64,000 nt of DNA from Adhaeribacter rhizoryzae. Its GTDB lineage: Bacteria; Bacteroidota; Bacteroidia; Cytophagales; Hymenobacteraceae. Positions 8,940 to 18,046 of the stretch are shown here, in pieces. The stretch covers positions 558,001-622,000 of the forward strand of contig NZ_VWSF01000001.1 of the NCBI RefSeq assembly GCF_008629685.1. The letters are read 5' to 3'. The translations under genes were made by a program, and so were the position numbers. Below the pieces are notes generated by a model. The model was given only the letters and a program-made list of their open reading frames with translations, did not search any database and was not told the DNA's origin. Position 1 is the first letter of the stretch. Every line of letters starts with the position of its first letter.

Positions 8940-10058
8940 ATGGAAAATGATTTTTCGGCTCTTAAGTCTTTGCAGGAACTGAAAAACCTGTTGGATTCTG
9001 GTGCCATTACCCAACAAGAGTACGAGGTGCTGAAGGGAAAAATTATTTTTGGTAATAGTTCTTCATCTTCGGCAACTCCCCCAAACGCCGTACCGCCAGT
9101 GGCACCGGCCAGCCCGGAAGTACCTAAAACAACGGTTCCCCAGTCGGTTGCCGCTAATCCATTAACGCCCGAATATCAGCGCGTAACCAATACAGCAGCC
9201 GAAAATAAGGTTAATGCTCCGGAAAATGTAAACCGCAATGAATATTTGGGTGATAATACTATCAACCAGCCGGAAGAATTAAGCGAGGTAAAACGCAAAG
9301 ATTGGCTCTTAACCATTCTGATAACCCTGGCAGTTGTATTGTTAATTGGTTTGGTGGCTTACCAGTTTTTTAGCGATTCAGAGTCGGAGCGATTAACAAG
9401 TATAAGTGGCCCGGATGCGGAGGAAGTTACAACAGCAGCAGAACCGGCCACTGAAACTGAGGAAAATATTGCCGCTACTACGCCGGCTCCTGTGGTAACC
9501 GATACAGCTCGTTTAAATCAGCCAAAAGAGCCAATTGCCGCGGTTAATACAACACCAACCGAATTAACCACGCCGGAAACGGCTACGCAACCAACTACCG
9601 AAAACCCGGCTACTACCACTGTACCCGTAACACCGCCGCCCGCATCTAAAATAACCGACGAAGAGGCTTTGAATAAAATAAAAGATCGGTTGCAGGCTTA
9701 TTATGCCGATATGAAGACCGCGCCTTTTGCCGCCCAAAATCATTTTGCCCCAACGGTAGAGCGGTATTATACCTTAACGGGTACTACGCCGCAGGCCATC
9801 AACGAAAATATTAGTTCTTACCACTTTAACGAATTTCAGGATAGCCAATCGAGCATAGAAGATGGCTCACTTAAAATGACTAACCGCGGCGATAATAATT
9901 ATGAGGTAACTTATATTGAACACGGCACTGCTTTCCGGAAGTCGAAAGGGCAAAAACAAGAAACTACTGCGCGGGTAAGGGCCCGGTTTGATAAAGACTT
10001 TAAGTTAACTTATTTCCGGCAGGAACAATTACTGGAAAACAGGTTTATAGAAGAATAG
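8940..10058 (+). CDS. Single-pass membrane protein with N-terminal SHOCT-like motif (372 aa)
   Basis: Residues 5-36 (FSALKSLQELKNLLDSGAIT then QQEYEVLKGKII) match the SHOCT motif, a short helical oligomerisation element. A proline/alanine linker, a single membrane helix at about 121-143, a long Thr/Pro/Ala/Glu-rich linker (150-235) and a folded C-terminal domain (about 240-372) follow. Topology suggests a cytoplasmic SHOCT and a periplasmic C-terminal domain. The C-terminal domain is not recognised. The low-complexity linker is typical of proteins that span the periplasm. The gene is monocistronic. Confidence 0.65.
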   Translation: MENDFSALKSLQELKNLLDSGAITQQEYEVLKGKIIFGNSSSSSATPPNAVPPVAPASPEVPKTTVPQSVAANPLTPEYQRVTNTAAENKVNAPENVNRNEYLGDNTINQPEELSEVKRKDWLLTILITLAVVLLIGLVAYQFFSDSESERLTSISGPDAEEVTTAAEPATETEENIAATTPAPVVTDTARLNQPKEPIAAVNTTPTELTTPETATQPTTENPATTTVPVTPPPASKITDEEALNKIKDRLQAYYADMKTAPFAAQNHFAPTVERYYTLTGTTPQAINENISSYHFNEFQDSQSSIEDGSLKMTNRGDNNYEVTYIEHGTAFRKSKGQKQETTARVRARFDKDFKLTYFRQEQLLENRFIEE

Positions 10059-10070
10059 AATTCATCTAAA

Positions 10071-10110
10071 AACAAAAGGCCTTCCGCATCTGCAGAAGGC
10101 CTTTTGTTTT
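10071..10110. terminator. Bidirectional terminator between the SHOCT protein gene and tsf
   Basis: AACAAAAGGCCTTC pairs with GAAGGCCTTTTGTT. T-rich tails on both strands can serve the two converging genes. Confidence 0.88.
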
Positions 10111-10126
10111 ATGGGGCTAAATAAAA

Positions 10127-10960
10127 TTAACCAATAGAAATGCGTTTGAATTCGCTAACGGTTAAACCTTTGCTGGTTTTATCCAATAATTGCGCAATAG
10201 ATAAAGAGTTATCTTTTACAAATTCCTGGTTTAACAAAGTATTTTCTTTGTAGAACTTGTTCAGTTTACCCATGGCAATTTTTTCCAGCATGGCTTCTGG
10301 CTTGCCTTCGGCGCGGGCTTGCTCTTTACCAATTTCAATTTCACGCTCAATCGTAGCTGAATCAACGCCGTCTTTATCCAAAGCAATTGGCTTCATAGCG
10401 GCAATTTGCATGGCTACATCTTTACCAACTTCGGTAACATCGGTGCCGTTGGTGTTTTTTAAGCCTACCAATACACCTAATTTGCCATTAGAGTGGTTGT
10501 AAGCCACAACCTGGTCGGCGGTAACAGACTCGTAAGAAACTACATCAATTTTCTCGCCTATTTTACCCATTAAATCGGTAATATGGTCTTGTAAGGTACG
10601 GCCATCGGCTTGGGCAGTAGCGAGTAAATCTTCTTTGGTAGCAGCATTGTTAGCAACAGCGGCTTCCAGAACAGCTTTGGCTAAACTCTGGAAATCGGCA
10701 ACCTTAGATACTGGCTCAGTTTCGCAAGCTAAAGCAATTACTTTACCGGTAGTACCATCGGGGCTTACCTGCGTCAGAACAACTCCTTCTGATGTTGCAT
10801 TATCGGCACGTTTGCTGGCTATTTTCTGACCTGCTTTACGCAGAATATCTTTAGCTGCTTCAAAGTCACCGTTTGCTTCGGTAAGTGCTTTTTTGCAATC
10901 CATCATACCGGCTCCGGTTTCCTGACGGAGTCTGTTTACGTCTTGTGCTGTAATAGCCAT
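10127..10960 (-). CDS. tsf: Translation elongation factor Ts
   Basis: EF-Ts exchanges GDP for GTP on EF-Tu. The 277-residue protein opens with the family signature (DVNRLRQETGAGMMDCKKAL) covering the N-terminal UBA-like module, followed by the core dimerisation domains. The length is normal. It follows rpsB as in most bacteria. However, a clear terminator and two heptamer repeat arrays sit in the 192-bp rpsB-tsf gap, so tsf is probably partly uncoupled from the ribosomal protein operon. No strong promoter of its own was found in the gap. Confidence 0.97.
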   Translation of the reverse strand: MAITAQDVNRLRQETGAGMMDCKKALTEANGDFEAAKDILRKAGQKIASKRADNATSEGVVLTQVSPDGTTGKVIALACETEPVSKVADFQSLAKAVLEAAVANNAATKEDLLATAQADGRTLQDHITDLMGKIGEKIDVVSYESVTADQVVAYNHSNGKLGVLVGLKNTNGTDVTEVGKDVAMQIAAMKPIALDKDGVDSATIEREIEIGKEQARAEGKPEAMLEKIAMGKLNKFYKENTLLNQEFVKDNSLSIAQLLDKTSKGLTVSEFKRISIG

Positions 10961-10971
10961 ATTTTTTATTT

Positions 10972-10999
10972 AGTTAAAAGTTATGAGTTAAAAGTTAAA
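10972..10999. repeat. Four heptamer repeats upstream of tsf
   Basis: Units AGTTAAA, AGTTATG, AGTTAAA, AGTTAAA run in strict 7-base register, beginning 11 bp upstream of the tsf start codon. Confidence 0.75.
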
Positions 11000-11027
11000 G
11001 TCAGATTTCGTGAATATTAAATTCTGT

Positions 11028-11069
11028 ATCTATTAGCTAGCATCCTATATCTAGTATCCAACATCCAAC
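11028..11069. repeat. Six degenerate heptamer repeats in the rpsB-tsf gap
   Basis: Units ATCTATT, AGCTAGC, ATCCTAT, ATCTAGT, ATCCAAC, ATCCAAC keep a 7-base period. On the minus strand they read GTTGGAT-like, so they face the AGTTAAA array. Confidence 0.65.
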
Positions 11070-11083
11070 GTTTGATTTATGCT

Positions 11084-11129
11084 TTAAAAAAAACTGAACA
11101 TCAGAATTAAGTTTTCCAATGTTCAGTTT
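11084..11129 (-). terminator. Rho-independent terminator after rpsB
   Basis: On the minus strand AAACTGAACAT pairs with ATGTTCAGTTT over a 17-base loop and runs into eight T residues, 24 bp after the rpsB stop. Confidence 0.8.
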
Positions 11130-11152
11130 CTGAGGTATTAAAAGATTTAAGA

Positions 11153-11926
11153 TTATTCTCCTGAGTCGGCAGCTACTTTTTCAGCAATACCTTCTTCTTC
11201 AGAACGCTTACGCTCGGTATCTTCTTTATCTACTTTTCTTTCAGATAAACCATCTTCAATGGCTTTACCCATTACGCTTACAATAAGCGAAATAGATTTA
11301 GAAGCATCATCGTTAGCCGGAATTGGGAAATCAACTAGCTCTGGGTTAGAGTTGGTATCGACAATCGCAAATACCGGTAAGTTTAATTTCTGCGCTTCTT
11401 TAATAGCAATGTGCTCACGCTTTACATCCACTACAAACAAAGCAGCTGGTAACCGGGATAAATCAGCAATACCACCCAATACCCGCGATAATTTTTCCCG
11501 CTCGCGCGATAACATTAAACGCTCACGTTTCGCCATTGCCGCATAAGCAGTGTTGTCTTTTACCATTTTATCAATGGTAGACATTTTCTTTAACGACTTA
11601 CGCACGGTTGCAAAGTTGGTAAGCATACCACCTAACCAACGATCGGTAACGTAAGGCATTTTAAGTCTTTTTGCTTCTTCGGCAACAATATCCTGGGCTT
11701 GTTTTTTTGTAGCCACAAACAGGATTTTACGACCCGATTTAGCTATCTGACGGATAGCAGCCGCTGCTTCGTCTAAAGAAGCAATGGTTTTGTTCAGGTC
11801 TATAATATGGATGCCGTTTTTTTCCATGAAAATGTAAGGAGCCATTTTCGGATCCCATTTCCGGGTAAGGTGCCCAAAGTGAACACCGGCATCAAGTAAT
11901 TCTTTATAATTTGTTGTACTAGCCAT
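11153..11926 (-). CDS. rpsB: 30S ribosomal protein S2
   Basis: This 257-residue small-subunit protein begins with the expected [19 protein letters not shown] signature and contains the [18 protein letters not shown] segment of S2. The acidic C-terminal extension is common in Bacteroidota. It is the third gene of rplM-rpsI-rpsB, 21 bp after rpsI, and is followed by a terminator before tsf. Confidence 0.97.
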   Translation of the reverse strand: MASTTNYKELLDAGVHFGHLTRKWDPKMAPYIFMEKNGIHIIDLNKTIASLDEAAAAIRQIAKSGRKILFVATKKQAQDIVAEEAKRLKMPYVTDRWLGGMLTNFATVRKSLKKMSTIDKMVKDNTAYAAMAKRERLMLSREREKLSRVLGGIADLSRLPAALFVVDVKREHIAIKEAQKLNLPVFAIVDTNSNPELVDFPIPANDDASKSISLIVSVMGKAIEDGLSERKVDKEDTERKRSEEEGIAEKVAADSGE

Positions 11927-11947
11927 TTTGTAAATACACCTTTAAGA

Positions 11948-12334
11948 TTAACGTTTAGAGAACTGGAATGAACGTCTCGCTTTTGCTCTACCAAACTTCT
12001 TCCGTTCCACCATACGTGGGTCGCGGGTTAAGAAGCCTTCTTTCTTCAGGGCCGGACGGCTTTCTGCATTTTCAGTTACCAAAGCTTTGGCAATGGCTAA
12101 CCGGATTGCTTCGGCCTGGCCGCTGGTGCCGCCACCTTTTACATTCACCCGAACGTCGTATTTACCAACGGCATCCAATGTTTTGAATGGCTGGTTTACA
12201 ATTGTTTGTAATACTTCGTTAGGGAAGTATTCTTTTATATCTCTATCGTTAATAGTGATATTCCCTTGCCCAGGCGCCATGTAAATACGCGCCACCGAGG
12301 TTTTTCTTCTACCAGATGTATTGAGAATTTCCAT
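11948..12334 (-). CDS. rpsI: 30S ribosomal protein S9
   Basis: This 128-residue S9 shows the N-terminal TSGRRKTSVARI motif, the central GGGTSGQAEAIRLAIAKAL signature and the basic C-terminal tail ending in FSKR that reaches the P-site tRNA. Length is standard. It starts 9 bp after the rplM stop, so the two are co-transcribed as in nearly all bacteria. Confidence 0.97.
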   Translation of the reverse strand: MEILNTSGRRKTSVARIYMAPGQGNITINDRDIKEYFPNEVLQTIVNQPFKTLDAVGKYDVRVNVKGGGTSGQAEAIRLAIAKALVTENAESRPALKKEGFLTRDPRMVERKKFGRAKARRSFQFSKR

Positions 12335-12343
12335 TAATTATGT

Positions 12344-12793
12344 TTATGAATTGATTTTAACTTGTTTTGGCTGTTGTGCTTCGTGCGGATGCTCGGCTCC
12401 GTTGTACACAAACAGATTACGGAATTGCTCGCGGCCCAAACGGGTGCGGGGTAACATACCGCGTACTGCTCTTTCTATTACTCTAGCCGGCGATTTTGCT
12501 TTTAGCTCACGAACAGTAGTACGTTTCTGGCCTCCTGGGTAACCAGAGTGCGTTACGTAAACTTTATTGTCTAATTTTCTACCGGTAACCCGTAAGTTAG
12601 TGGCATTAATAACAATTACGTTATCGCCACAATCTGAATTTGGAGTAAAAGAAGCTTTGTGCTTACCTCTTAAAATGTTGGCTATTTGGCTGGATACCCG
12701 GCCCAATGTTGCGTCTCCGGCGTCTATCACTACCCAACCTTTATTAGCGGTCGCTTTACTAACTGATAGCGTCTTATAACTTAAATGATCCAT
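12344..12793 (-). CDS. rplM: 50S ribosomal protein L13
   Basis: This 149-residue L13 has the VVIDAGDATLGRVSSQIANI segment near the N-terminus and the HSGYPGGQKRTTVRELKAK and GMLPRTRLGR signatures. It is the first gene of the rplM-rpsI-rpsB operon. The best promoter in the window lies just upstream, giving a leader of about 50 bases. Confidence 0.97.
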   Translation of the reverse strand: MDHLSYKTLSVSKATANKGWVVIDAGDATLGRVSSQIANILRGKHKASFTPNSDCGDNVIVINATNLRVTGRKLDNKVYVTHSGYPGGQKRTTVRELKAKSPARVIERAVRGMLPRTRLGREQFRNLFVYNGAEHPHEAQQPKQVKINS

Positions 12794-12854
12794 TATTTAT
12801 GGTTAAATGGTTATAAATGAATGATTTCCTGCTCAGGAATTCTGAAAGGAGGTG

Positions 12855-12886
12855 CAAAGTTAAGATTATTAATCGAATTTGCAAAA
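12855..12886 (-). promoter_or_regulatory. Consensus Bacteroidota promoter of rplM
   Basis: On the minus strand TTTTG (12882-12886) is followed after exactly 19 bases by TAACTTTG (12855-12862). This matches the primary sigma factor consensus TTTG-N19-TAnnTTTG in both boxes and spacing. Confidence 0.88.
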
Positions 12887-13053
12887 TACTGATAATTAAA
12901 AATATAGTTAAAAACCTTTTGCCAAAAGTGGTTCAGTAAAGCGGAAATTTTTAAATTTTATGGCTACTTAAGGTGCGGCCTTACCTACTAAATGGTTGGT
13001 ATAAAATCTGGCAAATAAGAAGTAATAATATTTTTTAAGAAGTAGTCAGTTTA

Positions 13054-13767
13054 CTATTTGTATTGGCGCAGCATTTTTAGCAGCACCTGAAAATCTTTTG
13101 GGTACGGTGCTTCTACCGAAATTTGTTCCCCGCTTAAGGACGAAAAACTTAATAGCGAAGAATGCAGGGCGAAACGCTTAATAAATGGTTGCTCTTCCTC
13201 TTCTTTCTTTAAATTAAATTTCCGCTTCAGGCTCGATAAGTACACGTGTTCTCCTTTGTATAAGGTATCGCCCACAATAGGCGCTTTCAGAAAAGCCAGG
13301 TGTAAGCGGATCTGGTGCATGCGGCCGGTAATGGGTTTGCAGGCTAATAAGGTATGCTGGCTAAATTTTTCCAGGGTGGTAAAATACGTTTCGGCGGCTT
13401 TGCCCGAGCGACTTAACTTGGCCGTACCCTTTAAACCCGGCTGAATAGCTTTATCTACGCATAAATCCTGAAAGTCGTGCGTGCCCCAAGCTACCGCGTG
13501 GTACAATTTGGTTACTTGGCGGTGTTCAAACTGCATTGATAAGTGGCGGTAAGCTTCATTATTTTTAGCCAAAGCTAGCGTACCCGAAGTTTCCTTATCT
13601 AACCTGTGACAAGCCTGCGCATCTTCGTGATATTGCCGGGCCAAACGCAAAATATTGGTGCTTTGGGGAGTGCGGTCTTCGAGGGTAGCTAGAAAAGGAG
13701 GTTTATTAATAATAATAAAGTCGTTGTCTTCGAAAAGTATTAAATCCTTAAAAACAGGATATTTCAT
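13054..13767 (-). CDS. RluA-family RNA pseudouridine synthase
   Basis: This 237-residue enzyme carries the catalytic HRLDKETSG motif (H54-G62, catalytic D57) of the RluA/RluD class, which isomerises uridine to pseudouridine in rRNA or tRNA. It has the later HQIRLHLA segment but no N-terminal S4 RNA-binding domain, so it is the short form. The upstream gap is taken up by a pair of inverted heptamer arrays. Target nucleotide cannot be deduced. Confidence 0.92.
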   Translation of the reverse strand: MKYPVFKDLILFEDNDFIIINKPPFLATLEDRTPQSTNILRLARQYHEDAQACHRLDKETSGTLALAKNNEAYRHLSMQFEHRQVTKLYHAVAWGTHDFQDLCVDKAIQPGLKGTAKLSRSGKAAETYFTTLEKFSQHTLLACKPITGRMHQIRLHLAFLKAPIVGDTLYKGEHVYLSSLKRKFNLKKEEEEQPFIKRFALHSSLLSFSSLSGEQISVEAPYPKDFQVLLKMLRQYK

Positions 13768-13800
13768 ATTCGTTGGTCGTTAATCGTTGTTCATTATTCG
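13768..13800. repeat. Heptamer array, left arm of an inverted pair
   Basis: Units TCGTTGG, TCGTTAA, TCGTTGT, TCATTAT plus a partial unit start right next to the pseudouridine synthase start codon. The 33 bp match the reverse complement of 13975-14007 at 28 of 33 positions. Confidence 0.75.
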
Positions 13801-13974
13801 CGCTTCGAATGTTTATTGTTTAAAAATTCGATGTTCGGAATAATTTTAGATTGACTGCAAAGATGCAGCTTTATTTTATTAACGTAACAAAACAGCTTTT
13901 GATAACTAAACTAGCAAAAGTAAAATTTTGCCAAGGCAATGAGAAAGTACAGTCTATGGCACATTATGAATCTC

Positions 13975-14007
13975 CGATTAACGAACAACAATTAACGAAT
14001 AACGAAT
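13975..14007. repeat. Heptamer array, right arm of an inverted pair
   Basis: Read on the minus strand this is TCGTTAT, TCGTTAA, TTGTTGT, TCGTTAA plus a partial unit. It ends at the base before the histidine kinase stop codon and mirrors 13768-13800 across 174 bp. Confidence 0.75.
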
Positions 14008-15045
14008 TTAAACCTTTGCTTTGCTCAGCCGGAACCGCATAGATGTGCCTTGGTTTAACTTGCTGGTAAGTTCTATGGAAGATCGATGAGCTTCTAATAT
14101 ATGTTTAGATATGGCTAAACCCAAACCCGAACCACCGTTTTCGCGGGAGCGGCTTTTGTCAATACGGTAAAAGCGTTCGAAAACCCGGGTTTGGTGTTCG
14201 GTAGCAATGCCGGGGCCATCGTCGGTTACGGTAACCTGAATGCGTTTTTTGGTTTCGGTAAGTTTAACCCAAATATTACCGGCAGAATGGCCGTATTTAA
14301 TGGCATTGTCTATTAAGTTTATTAATACTTGTTTAATCCGGTTTGGGTCGGCGTAAACCAGCAAGGGCTCTTCACTTTTGGTTTCGAGGTGTAAAGTTAC
14401 TTGCTGCTGGGCGGCTTTTTGTTCTAATTCCTCAAACACTTCGCGGCAGAGTACTTCAATATCAAAGTTTTTCTGCTCCATTTTAACTACGCCTTTTTCC
14501 AGTTGCGAAATACTGATTAAGTCCTGCACCAAATTATCCAGGCCATCGAGGCTTTTAGCGGCTTTCTGTAAAAATTTATCGCGCACGTTTTCGTCGTCAA
14601 TAGCCCCATCGAGCAACGTATGAATAAAGCCCTGGGCCGCGAAAATAGGGGTTTTGAGTTCGTGCGATACATCGGCCAAAAATTCCCGCCGGAGCACCTG
14701 CAAACGTTTTAATTCATCTATTTCTTTTTGTTTCTGCTCGGCCATGTACAGAATTTCATCTTTAATCCGCTTGAGCGGATCGGGCCGGAACAAAAATTTA
14801 TTACTCATTCGCCGGAATTCTTTGCGCTTTATATTTTCCAGGCCAGCATAAATATTATTTATCTCCCGGAAAATGAGGATTTCGAAAGAAAAATAAATAA
14901 GGATAAAACAAACCGAGAAGGTTAAGCCCAGCGTAATGGCCAGCCCACGCATAGATAAATATGGCGAAAAGAAAAGGAAAGCCGTAAATATAGCCGCTGC
15001 TACCACCGAAACAATAATGGCTATTGTCCGGGAATTAAATTGCAT
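14008..15045 (-). CDS. PhoR-like membrane sensor histidine kinase
   Basis: This 345-residue kinase has two N-terminal membrane helices (about 9-27 and 34-53) with almost no periplasmic loop, so it is unlikely to sense a large ligand outside. The DHp domain contains H128 in FLADVSHELKTP. The ATPase domain has the N box (LINLIDNAIKYG), DDGPGIA and GGSGLGLAISKHI. It starts 2 bp after its response regulator and is surely co-transcribed. PhoR-like architecture suggests phosphate or envelope control, but no phosphate genes are nearby. Confidence 0.92.
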   Translation of the reverse strand: MQFNSRTIAIIVSVVAAAIFTAFLFFSPYLSMRGLAITLGLTFSVCFILIYFSFEILIFREINNIYAGLENIKRKEFRRMSNKFLFRPDPLKRIKDEILYMAEQKQKEIDELKRLQVLRREFLADVSHELKTPIFAAQGFIHTLLDGAIDDENVRDKFLQKAAKSLDGLDNLVQDLISISQLEKGVVKMEQKNFDIEVLCREVFEELEQKAAQQQVTLHLETKSEEPLLVYADPNRIKQVLINLIDNAIKYGHSAGNIWVKLTETKKRIQVTVTDDGPGIATEHQTRVFERFYRIDKSRSRENGGSGLGLAISKHILEAHRSSIELTSKLNQGTSMRFRLSKAKV

Positions 15046-15047
15046 AC

Positions 15048-15740
15048 TTAATCTGTGTTAAATTTATAACCAACGCCTTTTATGGTTTTTATGTGATCTT
15101 CGCCAATTTTCTCGCGCACCTTTCTAATATGCACATCTACGGTACGGGCAATTACAAATACATCGGTACCCCAAATATTATTCAGTAACTCTTCGCGGTT
15201 AAAAACTTTATCGGGGGTAGCAGCCAGGAAAGAAAGCAGCTCAAATTCCTTTTTAGGTAAGGTAATTTTTTCGTCGTCTTTAAACACCGAGAAACTTGTC
15301 CGGTCTATTCGCAGGTTACCCACCTGAATTACTGCATTCGTATCGGCCGTTTGGCTGGCATCGCGCCGAACGTAGGCGGCTAAGCGGCTCAACAGTGCCC
15401 GGGGTTTAATGGGTTTGTTAATAAAATCGTCGGCGCCGGCCTCAAAAGCCGCCACTTCCGAAAATTCTTCGGAGCGGGCTGTTAAAAATATAATAAAAGT
15501 TTCTTTAAAATCTGGTAATTCCCGTAAATGCCGGCAGGCCGTAATGCCATCCATTAAGGGCATCATTACGTCCATCAGAATAATATCGGGCTTAAAGGTG
15601 AGGGCAGTAGCTATAGCGGCTTTGCCGTTTTCGGCGCTAGCAACTTCGTAGTTTTCCCGGGTTAAGTTGTATTGCAGGAGTTCTACAATATCCGGATCAT
15701 CGTCTACTACCAGAATTTTATAATTAGCCGTTGTTTGCAC
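15048..15740 (-). CDS. OmpR/PhoB-family response regulator
   Basis: This 230-residue regulator has a receiver domain with acidic pocket DDD at residues 13-15, phosphoacceptor D57 in IILMDVMMP and a conserved Lys in INKPIKP. A winged-helix DNA-binding domain follows (about 130-228, with LPKKEFELLSFLA and RTVDVHIRKVREKIG). It is the first gene of a two-gene operon with the histidine kinase. Its regulon is unknown. Confidence 0.94.
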   Translation of the reverse strand: MQTTANYKILVVDDDPDIVELLQYNLTRENYEVASAENGKAAIATALTFKPDIILMDVMMPLMDGITACRHLRELPDFKETFIIFLTARSEEFSEVAAFEAGADDFINKPIKPRALLSRLAAYVRRDASQTADTNAVIQVGNLRIDRTSFSVFKDDEKITLPKKEFELLSFLAATPDKVFNREELLNNIWGTDVFVIARTVDVHIRKVREKIGEDHIKTIKGVGYKFNTD

Positions 15741-15791
15741 TTTGTTGTATCTGAAATTAGGCTAGGTAAAGCCGTTGGGTTAAAACCTTAA

Positions 15792-15799
15792 CAAAGATA
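15792..15799 (-). promoter_or_regulatory. -7 element upstream of the two-component operon
   Basis: On the minus strand the sequence is TATCTTTG, a full TAnnTTTG match, about 50 bp before the response regulator start. No matching -33 TTTG is evident, which could mean activator dependence. Confidence 0.55.
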
Positions 15800-15897
15800 C
15801 AATATTTAAACGGGTAAGGTATTGGTTATAAAGCGGCTGTATGTTAAGAAATTATTAAGAATTAACTAAAAGCAGCCAGCCAACTTAGAATGGGCGG

Positions 15898-16743
15898 TTA
15901 ACTTCTTTTGTCAATATTTAGCTTGTACTTTAAACCGCTGTACTGGTATAAATTTACTTTTATAGAACCCACAAACATTTCGGCCTTAATCATAACCGGA
16001 ATTTTGTTTTTATCGTCGGAGAGGTAGACCGAAACTGCATTTTCGCCGGAGAATAATTTATTAGCCGGCATTTTGGGTACCAGTTTGAAGGCCTGAATAT
16101 TACCGGCTTTGGTTTCTACCATTTCGCGCCCCCGGAAAATAACCGTAAAATCATACACTTGATCGTCGAAGAACCCTTGCAGCCGGATTACGTCGCCGTT
16201 TTTATATTTATCGAGGTTTAAGGTGCGCATGTAGTAAAAGCCGCTCACAATATCCTGCACATTTTGCGGTATCTTAAAGGTTTCGGTGCCTTTTTTGTCT
16301 TCTACTACCGCCAGGTTCCGGTAATGATCAAAATTTACGTATTCTTTTTTGCGGTACTTGCCTTCCTCAATATTCCGGTGAAAGCGTATTGGTAAAATAG
16401 CAGTGGTATCTATATAAGAGCGCCAGGTATCGCGGATGCGTAGGAAAAAATCGAAAGAGCCAACGGTTTTGCCGTATACATTAGCTTTGTAGCAAGCCCG
16501 GTTATTTATTCGCTGAATATTCGGGTCGATATCTATAACAGCTTCCGCAGCGTTGATCATGCCGTAATGCACCTTATACCGCAGCACTTCACCGGTCGAA
16601 AAAGAATCCTGTTCCACGCGGCGCAGGGTATCGTTCATTACAAAACCCGATGCTATTACTAGCACCACCAGAAACAACAATATAGCCGGTAAAAACTTAT
16701 TCATATAATTTAAAAGCTGGCCTTTATTCTTCTGCATGAACAA
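15898..16743 (-). CDS. DUF3108 domain-containing protein
   Basis: This 281-residue protein (or about 268 if started at the internal Met14) has a hydrophobic N-terminal anchor at about 17-31 and a beta-rich body with GEVLRYKVHYGMINAAEAVI, typical of DUF3108 periplasmic proteins of Bacteroidota and Proteobacteria. The family is uncharacterised; the fold is expected to be a beta-barrel or lipid-binding type. The gene follows recA on the same strand but behind a terminator. Confidence 0.82.
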   Translation of the reverse strand: MFMQKNKGQLLNYMNKFLPAILLFLVVLVIASGFVMNDTLRRVEQDSFSTGEVLRYKVHYGMINAAEAVIDIDPNIQRINNRACYKANVYGKTVGSFDFFLRIRDTWRSYIDTTAILPIRFHRNIEEGKYRKKEYVNFDHYRNLAVVEDKKGTETFKIPQNVQDIVSGFYYMRTLNLDKYKNGDVIRLQGFFDDQVYDFTVIFRGREMVETKAGNIQAFKLVPKMPANKLFSGENAVSVYLSDDKNKIPVMIKAEMFVGSIKVNLYQYSGLKYKLNIDKRS

Positions 16744-16810
16744 ATGTTATACCAACAATACAAACGGTAAATTTAAGAGAATGATTTTATATGCAGAACC
16801 CTAAGTAATA

Positions 16811-16840
16811 AAAAAAGGTGCCTGGAACAGAGCACCTTTT
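16811..16840 (-). terminator. Rho-independent terminator after recA
   Basis: AAAAGGTGC / GCACCTTTT stem with an A run on the plus strand, that is a T run on the minus strand, 27 bp after the recA stop. Confidence 0.88.
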
Positions 16841-16866
16841 AGTTTTTACCTAAATGTAATATTTAA

Positions 16867-17898
16867 TTATTCATCGTTTAAAGCAGCGGCTACTTTTTCG
16901 GGCTCGCCTTTTACAATAGCCCGGATTTTACCTTCAATTTCTTCCATTAAGCCTTCATTGTCCAGCAACAGTTGTTTTACCGCATCGCGGCCCTGGCCTA
17001 ATTTATCGCCGTTGTAAGAGAACCACGAACCTGATTTCTGAATAATACTTAATTCTACCCCTAAGTCCAGGATTTCACCTACTTTAGAAATACCTTCGCC
17101 GTACATAATATCGAACTCTACTACTTTAAACGGAGGCGCTACTTTGTTTTTCACCACCTTCACTTTGGTACGGTTACCGGTTACATTATCGGCACCTTCT
17201 TTAATCTGACCAATCCGGCGAATATCTAAACGTACCGAAGCGTAGAATTTAAGCGCGTTACCACCGGTAGTAGTTTCGGGGTTACCAAACATTACCCCAA
17301 TTTTCTCGCGCAACTGGTTAATGAAAATACACAAACAGTTGGTTTTATTAATGGTACCGGTAAGTTTACGCAAAGCCTGCGACATTAAACGGGCCTGTAA
17401 ACCCATTTTGCTATCGCCCATATCGCCTTCCAGTTCACCTTTAGGAACCAAAGCCGCTACAGAGTCGATTACAATAATATCAATAGCGCCGGAGCTAATC
17501 AGGTGGTCGGCAATTTCTAAGGCCTGCTCCCCGTTGTCTGGCTGCGAGATTAATAAGTTAGTGGTATCAATACCTAATTTTTCGGCGTAAACCCGGTCGA
17601 AAGCGTGCTCGGCATCAATAAAAGCGGCCAGGCCACCTTTTTTCTGCGCCTCAGCAATACAATGCAAGGTTAAAGTTGTTTTACCAGACGATTCCGGACC
17701 ATAAATTTCAACCACCCGGCCTCTTGGAAGGCCGCCTACACCCAGTGCAATATCAAGCCCCAAAGAACCGGTGGATATAGCAGGAACTTCTTCCACTTTG
17801 TTATCGCTCAGTCTCATAACAGTGCCTTTGCCGTAGGCCTTGTCGAGTTTATCCATGGTTAACTGGAGAGCTTTTAATTTTTCGTTGTTTGCACTCAT
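16867..17898 (-). CDS. recA: Recombinase RecA
   Basis: RecA forms filaments on single-stranded DNA, drives strand exchange and triggers SOS cleavage. The 343-residue protein has Walker A GPESSGKT at 67-74, [10 protein letters not shown]-type Walker B ([19 protein letters not shown]), the L1/L2 loops ([20 protein letters not shown]) and an acidic C-terminal tail. Length and motifs are normal. It is monocistronic. No Gram-positive or E. coli type LexA box was recognised upstream, which is usual in Bacteroidota. Confidence 0.98.
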   Translation of the reverse strand: MSANNEKLKALQLTMDKLDKAYGKGTVMRLSDNKVEEVPAISTGSLGLDIALGVGGLPRGRVVEIYGPESSGKTTLTLHCIAEAQKKGGLAAFIDAEHAFDRVYAEKLGIDTTNLLISQPDNGEQALEIADHLISSGAIDIIVIDSVAALVPKGELEGDMGDSKMGLQARLMSQALRKLTGTINKTNCLCIFINQLREKIGVMFGNPETTTGGNALKFYASVRLDIRRIGQIKEGADNVTGNRTKVKVVKNKVAPPFKVVEFDIMYGEGISKVGEILDLGVELSIIQKSGSWFSYNGDKLGQGRDAVKQLLLDNEGLMEEIEGKIRAIVKGEPEKVAAALNDE

Positions 17899-18046
17899 TT
17901 TTATCTTTTTATATTGCTTAATTTCAGGCCTAAATTACAATTTTTTACACTAATTTCCAAGCTTCGCCGTGCTAAGAAACCGCGGTAATTGAGGCTCATT
18001 TTTAACATACACGAGGGCTTTTTCGTGCCATACAGACCGCAATTTT

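Noticed and set aside
13851-14042. 63-codon plus-strand frame
   Set aside because: It runs through the heptamer array and into the end of the histidine kinase gene on the other strand; no protein-like features.
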